Assembly: GCA_015680685.1 (NCBI GenBank)
Contig: MNCI01021396.1
Span: 4,198-68,197 of the forward strand
Source: Gnetum montanum
Lineage: Eukaryota > Streptophyta > Gnetopsida > Gnetales > Gnetaceae
Length of the DNA: 64,000 nt
Reading direction: 5' to 3'
Of this stretch, positions 45,965 to 58,642 are shown piece after piece. A program made the position numbers and the translations under genes. The notes beneath the pieces were generated by a model. That model did not search any database. It was given only the letters and a program-made list of their open reading frames with translations, and was not told the DNA's origin. Every line of letters begins with the position of its first letter. The first letter of the stretch is position 1.

Positions 45965-48900
45965 AAAGTTTGGGCATCAATAAAGGCTATTTCTAGGCTA
46001 TTTAGACTTAAAAATCAAAATTTTTATGGCTTCCATGTTAGGCCCCCTTATTTCCATGATGGCCAGCATGGAGAGGAGGCAGCTCAGTGTGAAAACCAAG
46101 GAACATAGACACTAGGGCATCCAGAGGTTAAAAATTAAAGTTTGAGGGCTTCCCAATGTAACGTATGTTCAAATCTATCCAAATTGGTCACTTTGGAGGT
46201 CAATAAAGGTCAAGAAGTAGGCTTTAAGGCTTAACTCCCCTATCTCCATCTTGAATAGTATCAAGAGGATATGGCTCAATGTGGAGAATCAAAACCTATA
46301 TAAAAATAGCATTAAATAAAGTCAAACTAGAATTTAAAACATAGATATAGGATTTGTGCATCTTCTATCTTTGTTTTAACGTTGTTTGAGTTGGTTTTGA
46401 GTGTTAGAAAAATTTGAAATTATTTCCTCCACTTCATCCACACTAAGCATAGTGGCCCCAGTGTGGATGGGGTGCACTTATTTGATGATTTTAGAATGAT
46501 TTGGGATCATAGCAACCAATTTTGTAGGCTCCTAGGGCTATAGATCATGATATTCCAAGTTTTTAACTAATTTTGGTCATGTTCAAAGGTTGTTTAAGGT
46601 TGTAAAATATTACATCCCCCTTGTTCAATGCTAAGGGAGTTTCTCCAGTGTGGAACAATTGATTGGATAAGATTTAAGGATCAAAACTAGGTTAAAAAGT
46701 GTAATCTTCAGGTTATGAGGTCTTAGGCTTTCCCAATGTTGATTTGTGGCCTCTCATAGTGTCAATTTGTTGTTTGAGATCAACAAGCAATCCCTCCATG
46801 CTAGCTCCATGATGGCCAACATGGAGGAGGGGGTGCTTAGTGTGGAAGAAATAAAAGGCTCAAATCTAGGCCAATTCAAGTGAAAATTGATCATGCATGT
46901 CACTTCCTAAGGTTGTTAATGTTGAATACTAGTGTTTCAAGTCAAATTTTAAAGGTTTGGATAGTTCCAAAATGGTTTTTTGAGTCCCCCATTGTCTCCA
47001 CACTAGCTCCATGTTGGCTAGCATGGAGGAGGGGGGATCAACATGGAAGACCTTATGGTATTAGTTTCAAGCTTTTTTCGAGAGGTTTAGTGACTTCCAA
47101 AGGCATCAACAAGGTTATATAGTGAAAATGTAATAGTTTTGAAGGCTTCTAAGGGATTTTAGAGGTTACCCCCTTTACTCCACATTGGGCAAGAGGAAGC
47201 CAGCAAGGAGGATCAAAAGGGATCAACTTTTGGCTATGTTTGGTCAATTTCTTAAGGTTTGAAGGCTCGAGAGGGTGTCAACAGGGTTCTAAGGTGAATG
47301 CATGGTCATTTGATATTATTATAAGGTTTTTGTGAGTTCCAAATGAACCTGACCCTTAGTCTCTACACTAGCTTCATGCTAGTCAGCATGGAAGAGGGAG
47401 TTAGTGTGGAAGAATCACAAATCTCATATATAGACTAATTTTAACCTTAGTCGATGATGCATATGCACTATTAGGGCTACTAGGGTTGATGGTTAAGGTT
47501 TAAGGAAAAAAATAATCAATTAGGAGGTTTGCAAGATAGTTTTTGGAGTCACCCCTTTAGCTCCACATTGGCTCCATGTTGGGTAGGGGGAAGCCAACTA
47601 GAAAGACCTAAGGGGATTAGTTTTTGGGTGTTTTAGATTACTTCTAATTGCACATGTGTAGTTCCTAGGTTTTTGGCATTGATAGTCAATGCCTAAGATC
47701 AAAATTTGTAAATTTTAAGGGTTTTCCTATGGTTTTTTTTTCTTACCCCATTAGTTCCATGATAGCTCCATGCTAGGCATGCGAAAGTAAGCTAGGAGAG
47801 TTTTAAGGAGTTGATTCCTTGGGTGTTTTGATCAATTTTGAACATGCATTTGCATTCTTGGGGTTGCTGATGTCAAAGGTTACTACCCAGGATTAAACTT
47901 GTTAATTTCAAAGGTTTTTCTATCATTTTTAGAGTTATCCCCTTGGTTCCATGCTAGCTCTACCTTAGGTAGGGGGAAGCCAACTAGCAGGATGTTAAGG
48001 GATTGATTTTTGATTATTTTTAGCTTTTTTTAATCACACATGTATGTTTCCAAGGTTTTAGGAGTTGGCAATGAGAGCCTAAGGCCAAAATTTGGTAGTT
48101 TCTAAGGGTTTTAGATGATTGTATGTGCTCCCACACTTGTTCCACATTGGGTCCATGTTGGCTAGCATGAAACCAATTAGGTAGACCTTGGAAATTATGA
48201 AAAAGTATCATTATGAAAATGTTTAATTACTAAAATCCTTGGGAAGGTTATGATGTTGACTAGAATTCATTTTGAGTCAAAACATAGAGTTTTTGACTCT
48301 CAACCCCTCTATCCACACTAACTCCATGCTAGCCAACATGGATGTGGGGGTGCTCAGAATGAAAGATCAAGAAGTTAGGTTTTGGACGACTTTTTCTAAC
48401 TTTCAATAAGGTTTTGAAGCCACTAGGGGTTATAGAGTTCAAGGGACAAGATTTTACCTCAAAATCCCTTGGTTTTAAGGCTCCTTGATGTTCATGCAAC
48501 CATCCTCCCTTTTCTCTAGGCTAGGTAGGGTGGCTCTAGCATGGAAATAAGGGAGATGATGGTTTTTAGCTAGTTTTGACACATCTAAAGATTTTGGTAG
48601 GATCTAGAAAGGCCTAAAGGCCATTGGGATAGGTCATAGGGCTATTTGAGACCATGAAAGTAAGTTTTATGGAATCCCCCAAAGCATCCACTCTACCTAG
48701 TATGGAAGATGAGGTGCTTAGCATGGAGAAGTTCTAGGGTATCAAAATCAACTCAACTATTGAAGGTTATTGAGTATCATAGGTCATGGAAGGGCACTAG
48801 GGATGTCAAGGCAACAACTATGGTCATTTGAAGCTTGGAAAATGATTTTATGTTATACCCCCTAAGCCTTCATACTAGCTCCATGTTGGGAAACATGAGG

Positions 48901-49320
48901 GAGGGTTCACTAGCATGGGGTAAGATGTAATATTAAAAATTAACTTGTTTCATTGAAACACTAGGATATTGGAGGTTGTATAGGAGTATGGAGGTTAAGA
49001 TATGGTAACTATGTGGTTAATTTTAGTAATTTTTTATTTTCCCTCACCAATCCATGTTGTATCCATGTTGGGTAGTCTGGATGGACCTACCCTCACCATG
49101 GAAGAACTAGATATGAAGGTTTTAGGAACTTCTGACTAGGTTGAGTGACATTCTAGGGCTACCAAGGATCACTAGAGGGGTTTAGGTTTATGTGGGCCAA
49201 CTTTGAGGTTGGGCTGAGGCTTGATGAACACCAAAGGATAAGTATGGATGTTACCTCTCTTTTCTCAACATTGGATCCACACTAGGTAAGGTTTCCCCAA
49301 CATGGTTATCTCAAGATGAC
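45965..49320. repeat. Tandem array of ~189-bp units with central inverted repeats (18 units)
   Basis: Cores lie near 46062, 46255, 46455, 46638, 46816, 47018, 47195, 47382, 47575, 47775, 47963, 48160, 48331, 48527, 48697, 48890, 49071 and 49282, mean spacing 189 bp. Typical cores are CTCCATGTTGGCTAGCATGG (47007) and CTCCATGATGGCCAACATGG (46805), each followed by GAGGAGGGGG and a GTGTGGA phrase. Units are otherwise diverged. There are no open frames of interest. The array lies between protease (49813) and the RT remnant (45960) of Tat-A. Confidence 0.8.
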
Positions 49321-49812
49321 AAGTTCTACCAAAGTTTTACCCCATACTAGAGTCTATGATTTATGCATGTTAGTGGCAGCAGCCAAAAATGACAAAAAAA
49401 GGAAAAAATATTCTATGGTCATGGTTGGTGCTTGGAACCCATTCCAAGGATTATTTGAATGACATTTTTAGGCCTTAGCAAGTCATAATATTTCCAATTT
49501 TACTCCTTAGTAGATCTTATTACCATTTTAATCCCACAACGAGCCATAGTTTTACTAGTTTTAGGCCTTGGTGGGCCACATTGCCATACCTACCTAGCAA
49601 GTATGGGCTAGTTTCAAAAGGGAGTATAAGGAAAACATAAACCTTGAAACATGATATATGTTTCTAAATGTTAATAAGCTTATATTAGTAAATAAATGGA
49701 TAATACATCAACAATGCATTTTTTGCTTGAACTTTGATAAATCAAATGGTTTTCTTTGCATGATCGTAGTCTCATCCTGCTACTTATTTATAGTGGCAAT
49801 TGATAGGCATCT
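49321..49812 (-). other. Spacer after the Tat-A protease
   Basis: No gene. It contains copies of the TTTTAGGCCTTGGTGGGCCA word near 49460-49590, matching the minisatellite family seen next to protease in the other copies. Confidence 0.5.
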
Positions 49813-50570
49813 TCATTGATTACTTAATGTGATAGTTTTGGTAGTTTTAGCTTCATCATTGTTATTTTCACTGGTTTTACTCTTGGTATCAGCCCTAACT
49901 TGAGTTTTAGGAGTCTCCTCTTGAAACTCCACCTCTATGCCTTGATCAATGTTAACATAGTTAACTAAGAAAAATAACACATTGTCTCCACATATCAATA
50001 TCTCCCCATCCCCATATGGTAAGTGAATATCCTAATCTATAAGAGATGAAACTTCCCAATATTTTGCTAACCATGGTCTTCCTAGGATCAAGTTGAAATC
50101 GAGTGTCGCTTCAACCACTAGGAAGTTAGTGGATGCGGGAAATTGCTTACTAACTATGAAATCTAATGAGATGAAGCCTCACACTACTACTCATGAGCCA
50201 TTGAATGACTTGAGTGCTAAGGTAGTGGTTTCTTGGGTATTCTCGGTTAGGCCTATTTTGTCAACAAAAAAATATGGTATCACATTTGTGTTCACCGCAT
50301 CATCTACATGAACATGGTGTACCTTGTACTTACCAACACATATAGTAATGAGGAGAGGACTAGATAGCACTTCTCCATTTAGAGAGTCAATTTTCACTTC
50401 ACTATCATGAAATTTGAGCATGGGCTGATGTCCATTTTCCCTAAGTGAAGCTTGCTCAATGATAAAGTGAATCAACTCTCTGCTAGCTAGCATGTCTTCA
50501 CTCATATGGATGGAGGTAAACACTTGAGCTAGTGCATCCCTATGTGTAGGAGAGATCATAACCAAGTCAT
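49813..50570 (-). pseudogene. Aspartic protease region of Tat-A
   Basis: On the minus strand the open part 50565-50191 has K-Y-K-V-H-H-V-H-V-D-D-A-V-N-T-N-V-I-P, where D-D-A stands for the catalytic D-T/S-G (Asp kept, Gly changed to Ala), then V-D-K-I-G-L. The C-terminal tail (49998-49813) has I-D-Q-G-I-E-V-E-F, shared with Tat-1 and Tat-E. The protease would process Gag-Pol, but with DDA it is probably inactive. Confidence 0.7.
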
Positions 50571-53159
50571 ATAGGTTTGGAATTATTTTCTTTTATTTAA
50601 TGGATTGTTTGGCTTGGTTAATGATTGTAAGAAAAATATTTTCCTTGGCTTATGATGTTTTAGCCTTACTAGTTCTAACCTCCTCCATCTTTTCCAAGGG
50701 TGATGACTTGGGATTCAATGCATCTGCCTTGGGCCCCTTGTCCATGGATGTAGTTGTTCTTGGTGTAGTCCTTGGTTGGTTACCTTAAGTGGGTTTATTT
50801 TTTGGTTTGGTGATAGGTTTCTTTCATTACCATTATGATGATGATTTTTTGATAATTTTTGAGTTATTGGCCATGATAGATGGGCTTTGGTCATGGGTTT
50901 TCGTGATCTTACTTGTTGAAGGTGAAGGGACCCAAAAAAAGAATGGTTCCTTAGGCTTTGGAGGATTAGAAACTCATTGATTATGTTGTGATGTTGAAGA
51001 AACTGAAGGGGAGGCATGTATGATGAAAGGATCCTTAGGAGTCAGAGGGGGTGGTACCTTTATAATGAATGGCTCTCTTGGCTTTGGGTTCCTAGGTTGC
51101 AATGGTATCATGATGACAAATGGTTTCCTAGAAGGGTTAGACCACTTGGTTTTCATAAATGGGACTACAACATAGGAGTTGTTGTTAGCACTTGGAAATT
51201 TGGGCTCATTCACTACCAACTCTTCATGTTTTATCATCTTCTAGAGTTCATCCTTTAATGCTAGGAAAAAATTGATGTTATGGCTATCAATTTGATGATA
51301 ATAGCAATACCTATCCAGTCTAAAGTACTTTGGTAGCTTGGGATTATCTTTAGTAGCTACCATTTGATCTCTATGTATGTCACAAAAAAGGATACTACCT
51401 CTTCCAAGCCTTTTTAGATAATTTCTTATGTTGTATGTAGTTTTCTTTAAGTAACTATTCTATAAGTTTAGATGGATTCATAGGCAATCTAGTGTACTAA
51501 GATCTATCCTTACGTCCAAAGTTTGATCTTGGTTGATTTGGAGCATAGGAAGTGGGTGGTTGTGATGAGTCAGGGGATGTGTTATGTGGTGGAAATCCCC
51601 TTCTCTTTGCTTTTTTTTTCTCTTTTACTATTATGGACATAGTTTTATGTTATTATTTAGTTCTATTTATATCACTTCTTACATGTTGATTTTTGTAGGC
51701 CATGTAGGCCAGGTTGTTGCTTGCCTTAGTTGCCTCCTCAATGTTCTTAGTTTGTGAGAAGGCTTGGTTTAGTGACTGAGGCTCTAGGAAGTACAACTTT
51801 GACTTGATAAAGTCATTTATGACTCCCTTGTAAATGTCCAAGAGGTGAGGTTTATAAATAGGCTCTAGAATCCTGTTAAATATTGAGTTCCACCTTAGAA
51901 TAAACCTTTTGACTAGTTTAAGTGGCCCTTGCCTCACCTTCATTAATTGGTCCAATGTAGCATCTAAATTCAAGTTGTATCTAAAGAGGTTGAAAAATTG
52001 GCTAATAAAGTTCTCTAGGAAAGAGATGGAACCCCTAGGTAAGGTTCAATACCAATCTAAAGCCTTACCTTTGAGAGACATGGGGGAAATTCTCAATAAC
52101 ATATGAGGCCAAGCTTGCAAGAAGAGAAACTTAGATCGAAAAGTTACTAGATGTATGTTAGGATCTCCTTCACCATTGTATTTGGTGTATTTGAGGCATT
52201 TCAAGGCTTATAGGGTCATTCTACTAGAAATCTAGAACCTTGACCATTTGAGTTGTGTTGGATTTACATTTTTGTAGCTCTTTGTTAATGTCTTGGATTA
52301 TTTGGAAAGATTGATCCAAGCCTTGGGGCATCCCTATGGGCTTTGGTGCTTGTGTTGATGATTGGGGAAGAAGTTGTGAGACTTGTGGTTGAGAGGCTTG
52401 TGGCCTCACAATATGCTACAATATCAAAGGAAGAGGCTAGGTTATGGTGGTCATAGGTGGGCTAAACAAGGAAAAGGATGCTTGTGATAGAACTTGAGGC
52501 ATAAAGGGAACAAATGGGGTATGAGATTATTATGTTGCTTGGGGTTCCAATGAGGATCTTGCTAGCATGGCAAAGGGCAATAATGATGTGGACACCACCA
52601 TGGCTGGGTGAACAAAGTTAGGTTGTGTGGAAAAGGGTACCAATGATAATAAGTAGGTGGATTGAGACATGTGTTATGTTTGGTGCATGGAAATGATGGG
52701 TATGGACCTAAACATGGTAGGATAGATAGGAGGAGAGCTAGGTATAGGAACTTGTTCCATCAATGAAGCAAGATTTGTGGAGTATGATGTGGTTGTTTGG
52801 GGAGCTAGAGTTTGGAAAAGACTTCCAATCGAGGTGTCCAAATCTTTATTATCCTTAGAATCATCTTCCTCTCCTTGACAATCCTTTGAGCTAATTCCCT
52901 TACTAAACTCATCAACCTCTATGAGTTGTGTGAGCATTTGTGCATAGCATTCAGTGAGGGGGATTTGGTCATAGGAAGATAGGATGTGTTCTTTCCCTTC
53001 TTGGTGTATAATTTCAAATTGATGCTTAGCATCAGATTTAGAGTGTGGTATTAATAGATTGACTTGCATCTTAACATAGAGAAAGTTGTAGAGTTCCTCA
53101 TTGATAACTATGAAATTCAGGCTCTTCTCCCTTTGCTTAAGTGATTACCTTCATTCCAT
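50571..53159 (-). pseudogene. Gag of Tat-A
   Basis: The ATG at 53159 matches the Tat-E gag start. The N-terminal domain (open at 53069-52674) has V-K-M-Q-V and I-P-L-T-E-C-Y. A Pro/Gln-rich linker follows (52409-52224). The capsid-like core at 51973-51653 has T-L-D-Q-L-M-K-V-R-Q-G and L-N-Q-A-F-S-Q-T-K. The knuckle region near 51310 reads R-Y-C-Y-Y-H-Q-I-D-S-H, a degenerate Y-C-x-x-H-x4-H pattern typical of Tat and Athila gag. A Pro-rich basic linker (51237-50715) leads to protease. Frames shift and stops occur. Confidence 0.75.
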
Positions 53160-54210
53160 GATTTTGGGATCTTAAGGGTCATAGACACAAACTAAATCTT
53201 AGCTAGATACTATGTTTGTGATGTTAAGGGATAATATGGTTGACTGGCTGAAAGACATTGTAAATGTGTCAAAAATGTCTAAAAAAGTTTACAAAATTTT
53301 AAACACAACATAAATTCCAACAAGTGGAATTTCAAAATTGCTAAAAAATGCAAAAACAACTGAAAATTGATTACTTACTATAAATAGTAAGTGGTTGCCA
53401 AAGGGGGTATACACCCTTACTAAAAATGAAAAGAGGAGGTATCACTCTCCATTCACTTCTAGCTTTCTAGCTACAAAAATATGATTAAAAATGGTCAAAG
53501 TAAGTTGCTTACTATAAATGATAAGTGAGGGGCAAATGGATATACCTCTTTACAAGAAATGGAAAGGTGAAAAAGGTGGTAGCAAACTTCATCCACACTA
53601 GCCTCCTAGCTATATCATTCCAGAATGCCCACGCTAGCTTTCTAGTTGTTACAACCTTGGATGTGGCAAGGGGGAAAAGAAGGGGTGAGATGGGGGGATC
53701 TCACACCTTCCAATACCAACATTGATGAAAGTGGAAAAATTATTCCTAGTTGGTATGATTTTTCTTATAGAAGAATAAAGTGGAAATTTTAATTTTTCTA
53801 AAAAAAATGGCAACATTAACCCTACTAGAAAAAATTCACACCTAGGGATTTGGCTAGTTCAGAGGTATGACACTTCTTAGCTGAGGGGGATAACATCCTT
53901 TCTAGCTAACTTAAAAATTTCTAGCTAGTGTATGGGGTTATGAAAAACACCCTAAAAAGATGAAAAGTTTTAGTTGTTTTGTTTTCCAAAGATTTTAGTG
54001 GTGTGCCAACTTTGGCCTTGAAATTCATAGAAATTGTTGTGAAAATCTTGAAAACCCAAACACCTACAAGTTTCATGTTGGGATTTAATTATAGGGGAGA
54101 TGGATTGCAATGATGGGTTTTGAAGGTTTTAGGTTTTAATGTCAAAATTATAGATTTTTGCAAAAAAGGAAACATTGACAATAGGGAAAGTTGATTTAGA
54201 TGTAGAAATT
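53160..54210 (-). other. 5' untranslated region of Tat-A
   Basis: Two similar blocks (around 53370-53470 and 53500-53610) share ACTTACTATAAAT(A/G)(G)TAAGTG and GTATACACC/GATATACC phrases, about 130 bp apart. There is no coding sequence. A homologous upstream part lies at 20385-20530 in Tat-1. Confidence 0.5.
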
Positions 54211-54244
54211 GGATGGAAGCCCTACTTCTAGTATCGTAAAACTA
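54211..54244 (-). other. Primer binding site of Tat-A (decayed)
   Basis: On the minus strand TTTTACGATACTAGAAGTAG matches TTTTTTGGTGCTAGAAGGAG of Tat-1 and follows the LTR end. Confidence 0.5.
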
Positions 54245-55534
54245 TAGTGACTGAAAAATTTGATCGCTAGAAAACCAAAAATCTCAACCCAACAACTTTA
54301 ATCCTAAGTCCCTAGGACCTTCAAAAAATGGGATTTAGGATGCCCTGGATTGTCTGGCAAATCACCTGGGGATTTAGAAGATGCAAAATACGGGGAGAAA
54401 AAATAAAAATGCAATACATATCTCAAACAATAAATGCACCAAAATGGAACAAATAAAGCTATCTTGCACACAAACAAAACTATAAACTTTATTTTAAGAG
54501 AAATAAAGATGATTCAAGAAATGTATATAAAAATATTCCTAGGGATAGGGGGTTCACTTCAGTGTTGGCTTGGAATCCATTGCTCCATGATCTAGATGTT
54601 CCACAACTCTCAATGCTTTCAAGCCTTTAATATGCCTTGCACCAAATCTACAAGGGGAATTTTACAAGGGGTGTAATAATGGCTATGAGGGGTAAAAATT
54701 GCCCAAAAATGGGTTTCACGTTGGAAATTCAAGAGCATTTTTGTGTTTTCAAAGATTTTGAATGCAAAAATTCCCAAAGTGTGTGTGTGCAAAGAGAGTG
54801 GAACCTTGAAATGATGTTTGGGGTTGGTTTATATAGGGTTTTGGCCTTAATTTTTGTTGCAAATTGGATATAATTTGGCTACGTTTTAGGTTGGGTAGGT
54901 GAGATCCACCCCCATGCATCCTACTTGGCTAACCCCTCCATGCTAGTTAATCCCTCCATGCTGGATGGCCCCTCCACATTGGGGGAAGAGTGTCGACATT
55001 GGGGGTACATCTTCCACACTAGGGGATGCATTCCATGCTAGAAGTAGATCTTGTATGCTAGGGTTGATGTGAAAATCTTGGCCACGTTGCTTCCATGGTG
55101 GGAAGGAAGTGTCAGCATTGAGGGTAATGATAGATCAATGTTGGGTGTGAACGTCAAATTCCTCTAGGTTGAGTTACTTCCCTTTCTATGCTAGCGGTAG
55201 GTGAGATCTGCCCCTTATATTCCTCCGTGTTAGGTTTGATATCTTCTAGTTGGCTTACCCCTTGTAGGGGTTTGTCAACATAGAAGAGTATATTCCCCCC
55301 ATAAAACCCATCAAATTGCCATCTTAGCATTCCAAAATGTATTTTTGACTCTCCCAAGCCTAAACATAGATACTAGGTGACTCTTTTTACTTGTCAAATA
55401 AAGATTTGACCACTTATAAGGCATTTTCAGCCCCAAAAGTATGAAATATATGAGATTACCTCTTATGGGTTATAATGGGGTGAATGCTACATGATGGAAA
55501 TCAAGTACAACATGCAAATTTTTTTGGTGTTTCA
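54245..55534 (-). repeat. 5' LTR of Tat-A (about 1290 bp)
   Basis: On the minus strand it starts TGAAACACC at 55534. The TATA box CCCTATATAAACC is at about 54826-54838. A primer site and gag follow it, so it is the 5' LTR of Tat-A. The bases just outside its start (AAGGCCTAA) resemble a polypurine tract, and a pol fragment from the same family abuts it, so it may also be the 3' LTR of the right-hand element. Confidence 0.75.
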
Positions 55535-55592
55535 TTAGGCCTTATGAAGATTCACCATGCATAAGGTAAAACTTGATATTATCATACCACTC

Positions 55593-56153
55593 TTATGCAG
55601 GAGCAATATGAACTATGGCTATGGAGTTGTCTTTAGTGTCTTGTGTGATGGAAATAGCATAGTCCATAGTTAAGGAAGGTATATTGCTAAACACATCTAG
55701 TGTCACATTGATGGCTAGCATTATAATGGCATCAGCTATGATGTTCTCATTTTTGGGTACATGTTGGATATCAATGTCTTTAAATTGTTGCATCAGTTTC
55801 TTTCCTAACTTATAATAAGGTTGCAAATGTTTAGCTTTATGTGCATAAATCTCAATTACTTGGTTCACCATAAGTTGTGACTCACCTTTGATCATTAAGC
55901 ATTTGATCCCTTTGTCATGAGCTACCATCATCCCCTTGATCAATCCTTCATATTTTGCTACATTGTTGATACCTACAAATTTGAAACAATAAGAAAAGAG
56001 TTGGATTTTACCATATTGAAATGTTATGATGGCAATAACACTAGCCCCATGGGCAATCAAAGCTTTGTCAAAGTGCATGATCACCTCATAGTCCTTGGGT
56101 ACATTGCTAACAACTTTGATGTGTTTGTTAGGGAATTCAGGGTCAATGGTCAC
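55593..56153 (-). pseudogene. Second (archaeal-type) RNase H of a Tat pol
   Basis: The frame is open for 186 residues. Motifs in order: M-H-F-D-K-A (first catalytic Asp), G-I-N-N-V-A-K-Y-E-G-L-I (Glu), I-K-G-E-S-Q-L (Asp expected, Glu found), H-V-P-K-N-E-N-I-I-A-D-A (last Asp). This matches the extra RNase H that Tat-lineage elements acquired, which lies after the normal one. The D-to-E change would probably lower activity. Its long open state amid decayed neighbours is notable but may be chance. Confidence 0.75.
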
Positions 56154-56169
56154 ATGGTCTTCTACTCTT

Positions 56170-56740
56170 GAAATAGTAAGTCATGTGGCTATAGCTTGAT
56201 CTTTTGTTCAAGCTTGGAAGATGTAATGAAGGTAAAACTTGGTTGTTATGGCTTTCCAATAGGCTATCTAGCTGCTCTCATAGATATTGGTCATTATGAC
56301 TCTAAGTATGTTGTCTTTGTAAATGAAATTGACATGAGTTTAAAGAGGTAGTATCTCCACTTCTTCAATGAGAAAACTTTGACCAAATACTTCTCTACTT
56401 TAGTATATCAAGTCTCATGGGCAACTAATGCATGGATTAAGAAGTATAAGTGTAACTTTGCTCTGTCATCTTATTTCTAATAGAGTAGAGAGGTAATAGA
56501 CATGTTAAAGATAGTAAGGTAGATGTAAAAAGGTTTATCCTCTTGCGGAGGATAGACCATCGATAGTTATCCCAACTCTTGATTAAGGTTTTCAAAGGGT
56601 TCCTGGGATTGAGCCATCTAGTCATAGTGAATTCCTTTCTTAGCAAGTGTTTCATGGGTTGTAGCACATCCGTGAGCCTAGCAATGAACCTAAGGATAAA
56701 TTGTAATCTATCTTATAGTTCCTAAAGCTCATTAAGGTTT
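56170..56740 (-). pseudogene. RT connection and first RNase H of a Tat pol
   Basis: On the minus strand: R-F-I-A-R-L-T-D-V-L-Q-P-M at the RT-RNase H border, then P-F-Y-I-Y-L, A-L-V-A-H-E-T...Y-T-K-V-E-K, and V-F-S-L-K-K-W-R-Y-Y-L, all standard Ty3/gypsy RNase H landmarks. Stops replace Gln and Trp codons. It removes the RNA template during reverse transcription in live relatives. Confidence 0.65.
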
Positions 56741-56879
56741 GTTGATGCTAGAAAGTTGGATATGGCATTAACCTTATCAAGATCAACATGTATTTCCAAT
56801 TTAGATACTACAAAGCCAAGCATCTTACTAGTTTTGATGCTAAAGACACACTTATTATGGTTAAGCCGAAGCTCATATT

Positions 56880-57560
56880 TAAGACATCATTTAATCATAA
56901 GGTTAAGGTCACACGCATGGTTGTTGGTCGCTTTGGATATAACAACTATACCATCTACATAATCATTGAGAAAACCTAGCATATAATCACTAAAGATATA
57001 CATCATGGCTCTTTGTTAGGTTTCTTCTATGTTATTTAGGCCAAATAGCATCATGATGTAACAAAAGGTACTCCAAGAGGTCATGAAGGTTGTATTGAGT
57101 GAATGTTCTGGGTTAATCTTAATCTAGTTGTATCTCAAAAACCCATCCATAAAGGATAATAAGGCATGCCTAACCATAATATTAATAAGTTGATCAATAC
57201 TAGGTAAATGAAAATCATCTTTGATGGTTGCCTTATTTAGGTCTCAAAAATTGATGCAAATGTGTATACTCCCATTTTTCTTAAGGACTACCACTCTATT
57301 GAACACCCACTATGCATAATCAATAGCTCTAATGAAATTAATTTGGTATAGTTTTGTGATTTCATCATGAACTACCAAGGCCAAATCAGGTCTAATCTTA
57401 CAAAATTTTTGCATTATTGGTCTAATGCTAGGATCAAGCATGATTTTGTGTTGCCCTAAGCATGGGTCAATACATAACATATCTTCATATAACTAGGGAA
57501 AGATCTTAATGTTATCTTGTAGGACCTTGGTGATGTCTTGAGTCTATTGGGATTCTAGCT
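56880..57560 (-). pseudogene. Reverse transcriptase of a Tat pol
   Basis: Clear motif order on the minus strand: Y-E-D-M near 57490, V-V-V-L-K-K-N-G and I-C-I-N-F (57300-57240), D-L-N-K-A-T-I-K-D-D-F, L-S-F-M-D-G-F (catalytic Asp present), T-F-C-Y-I-M-M-L-F-G-L-N-N, and Y-V-D-G-I-V-V where Y-V-D-D is expected (second Asp now Gly). Stops and the lost Asp show it is dead. Confidence 0.85.
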
Positions 57561-57834
57561 AGAAACTTAGTTTTAGTATTTTCTCCTTACCACTATGTGT
57601 CATGATAGGAATGTTAACTAGAGAGTTTTTATTAATGTTGCTATCTTCAAGGTAAAGGGTTTTAACTAGGTTTTCAAGCCAATCTAGAGGTTTTTCTATA
57701 GAATCTATGTAGTCAACAAGACTCTTAGGCTCAAGATCTAGGCAATTAGGATTAATACACTATTTCACATCACCATGGGGTCTAGCTAAACTTAAAGGTA
57801 AACTAATTTGCTCCCAAGTACTCATACTCCACTC
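57561..57834 (-). pseudogene. N-terminal extension of the RT ORF
   Basis: On the minus strand the frame begins right after the acceptor-like TGTAG at 57835 and reads W-E-Q-I-S-L-P-L-S-L-A, L-D-L-E-P-K-S-L-V-D-Y, and N-I-P-I-M-T before the RT proper. It matches 178-403 and part of 45781-45960. Confidence 0.55.
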
Positions 57835-58642
57835 CTACATTTCAACCATAAGCACATTAAGTGAAACCTAGGTAAAAATGAGTAAATAATTCCAAAACGA
57901 TGTAAAATAGCTTAGTAACTATGCAAACACATGCTATTTCAAGGTCTAACAACATGTAAACAAGGTTAACCAAGGCTATAAGAGATAGGTGAAGAAAAAT
58001 AAGATGGACCAAAAGTCACATAAGATCAAATAAAGGTCAAACCAAGTTGGAACAAGTACAAGAATAATGAAAGTATGAAAACTAAGGTCAACTAAGATCA
58101 ACTACGATTACATTTTTATCAATTTCAAGACTTAGTGGGCCATGTTGCCAGTTTAAGGCCTTGGTAGACCATAGTTACATGGTGTTAAATGGTGATCAAT
58201 CAACACCAATCAAAGGCCAAACAAGGTCTAATAAGGTCATAATAAAGACTATAAGATGAATATAACAATACTAAAGTATAGAAGAAGTTGAATGAGGTCA
58301 TCAATGCAAAGAAAGATTAAAATGAGTTGAAACACCATGAAATAGGGCCAAATAAGTCAAGCTAAAGAATGTAATGTAAAATAAGGCAAATAATAGCTAA
58401 AAAGGATTAAATTTTGCTAGTTTTAGGCCTTATCATGTCATGGTAAGAGGCTATAAAGTTGGCAGGTGAGTTTGGATACTTGTGGAGGTTATTTTAAGGC
58501 TATTTCAAGCAAAAAGAAAAAAAAAAGGTCTTCTAGACATCAAAGGTTGCTTTTTGATTTGTGCTATTGTGCTGACTAACTTTTTCTTCTAGGCCAATAT
58601 CATCTGGAGTTATCTCATCCAAAACACTAGTACTATAGCTAG
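57835..58642 (-). other. Spacer upstream of the RT ORF
   Basis: The acceptor-like AG lies at 57835-57836 (minus strand). The AAGGTCAAA-type region (57940-58300) follows, then a TTTAAGGCCTTGG word pair (58130-58180) and another TTTTAGGCCTTATC at 58420. There is no gene. The parts are the same, in the same order, as at 404-1300. Confidence 0.55.
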
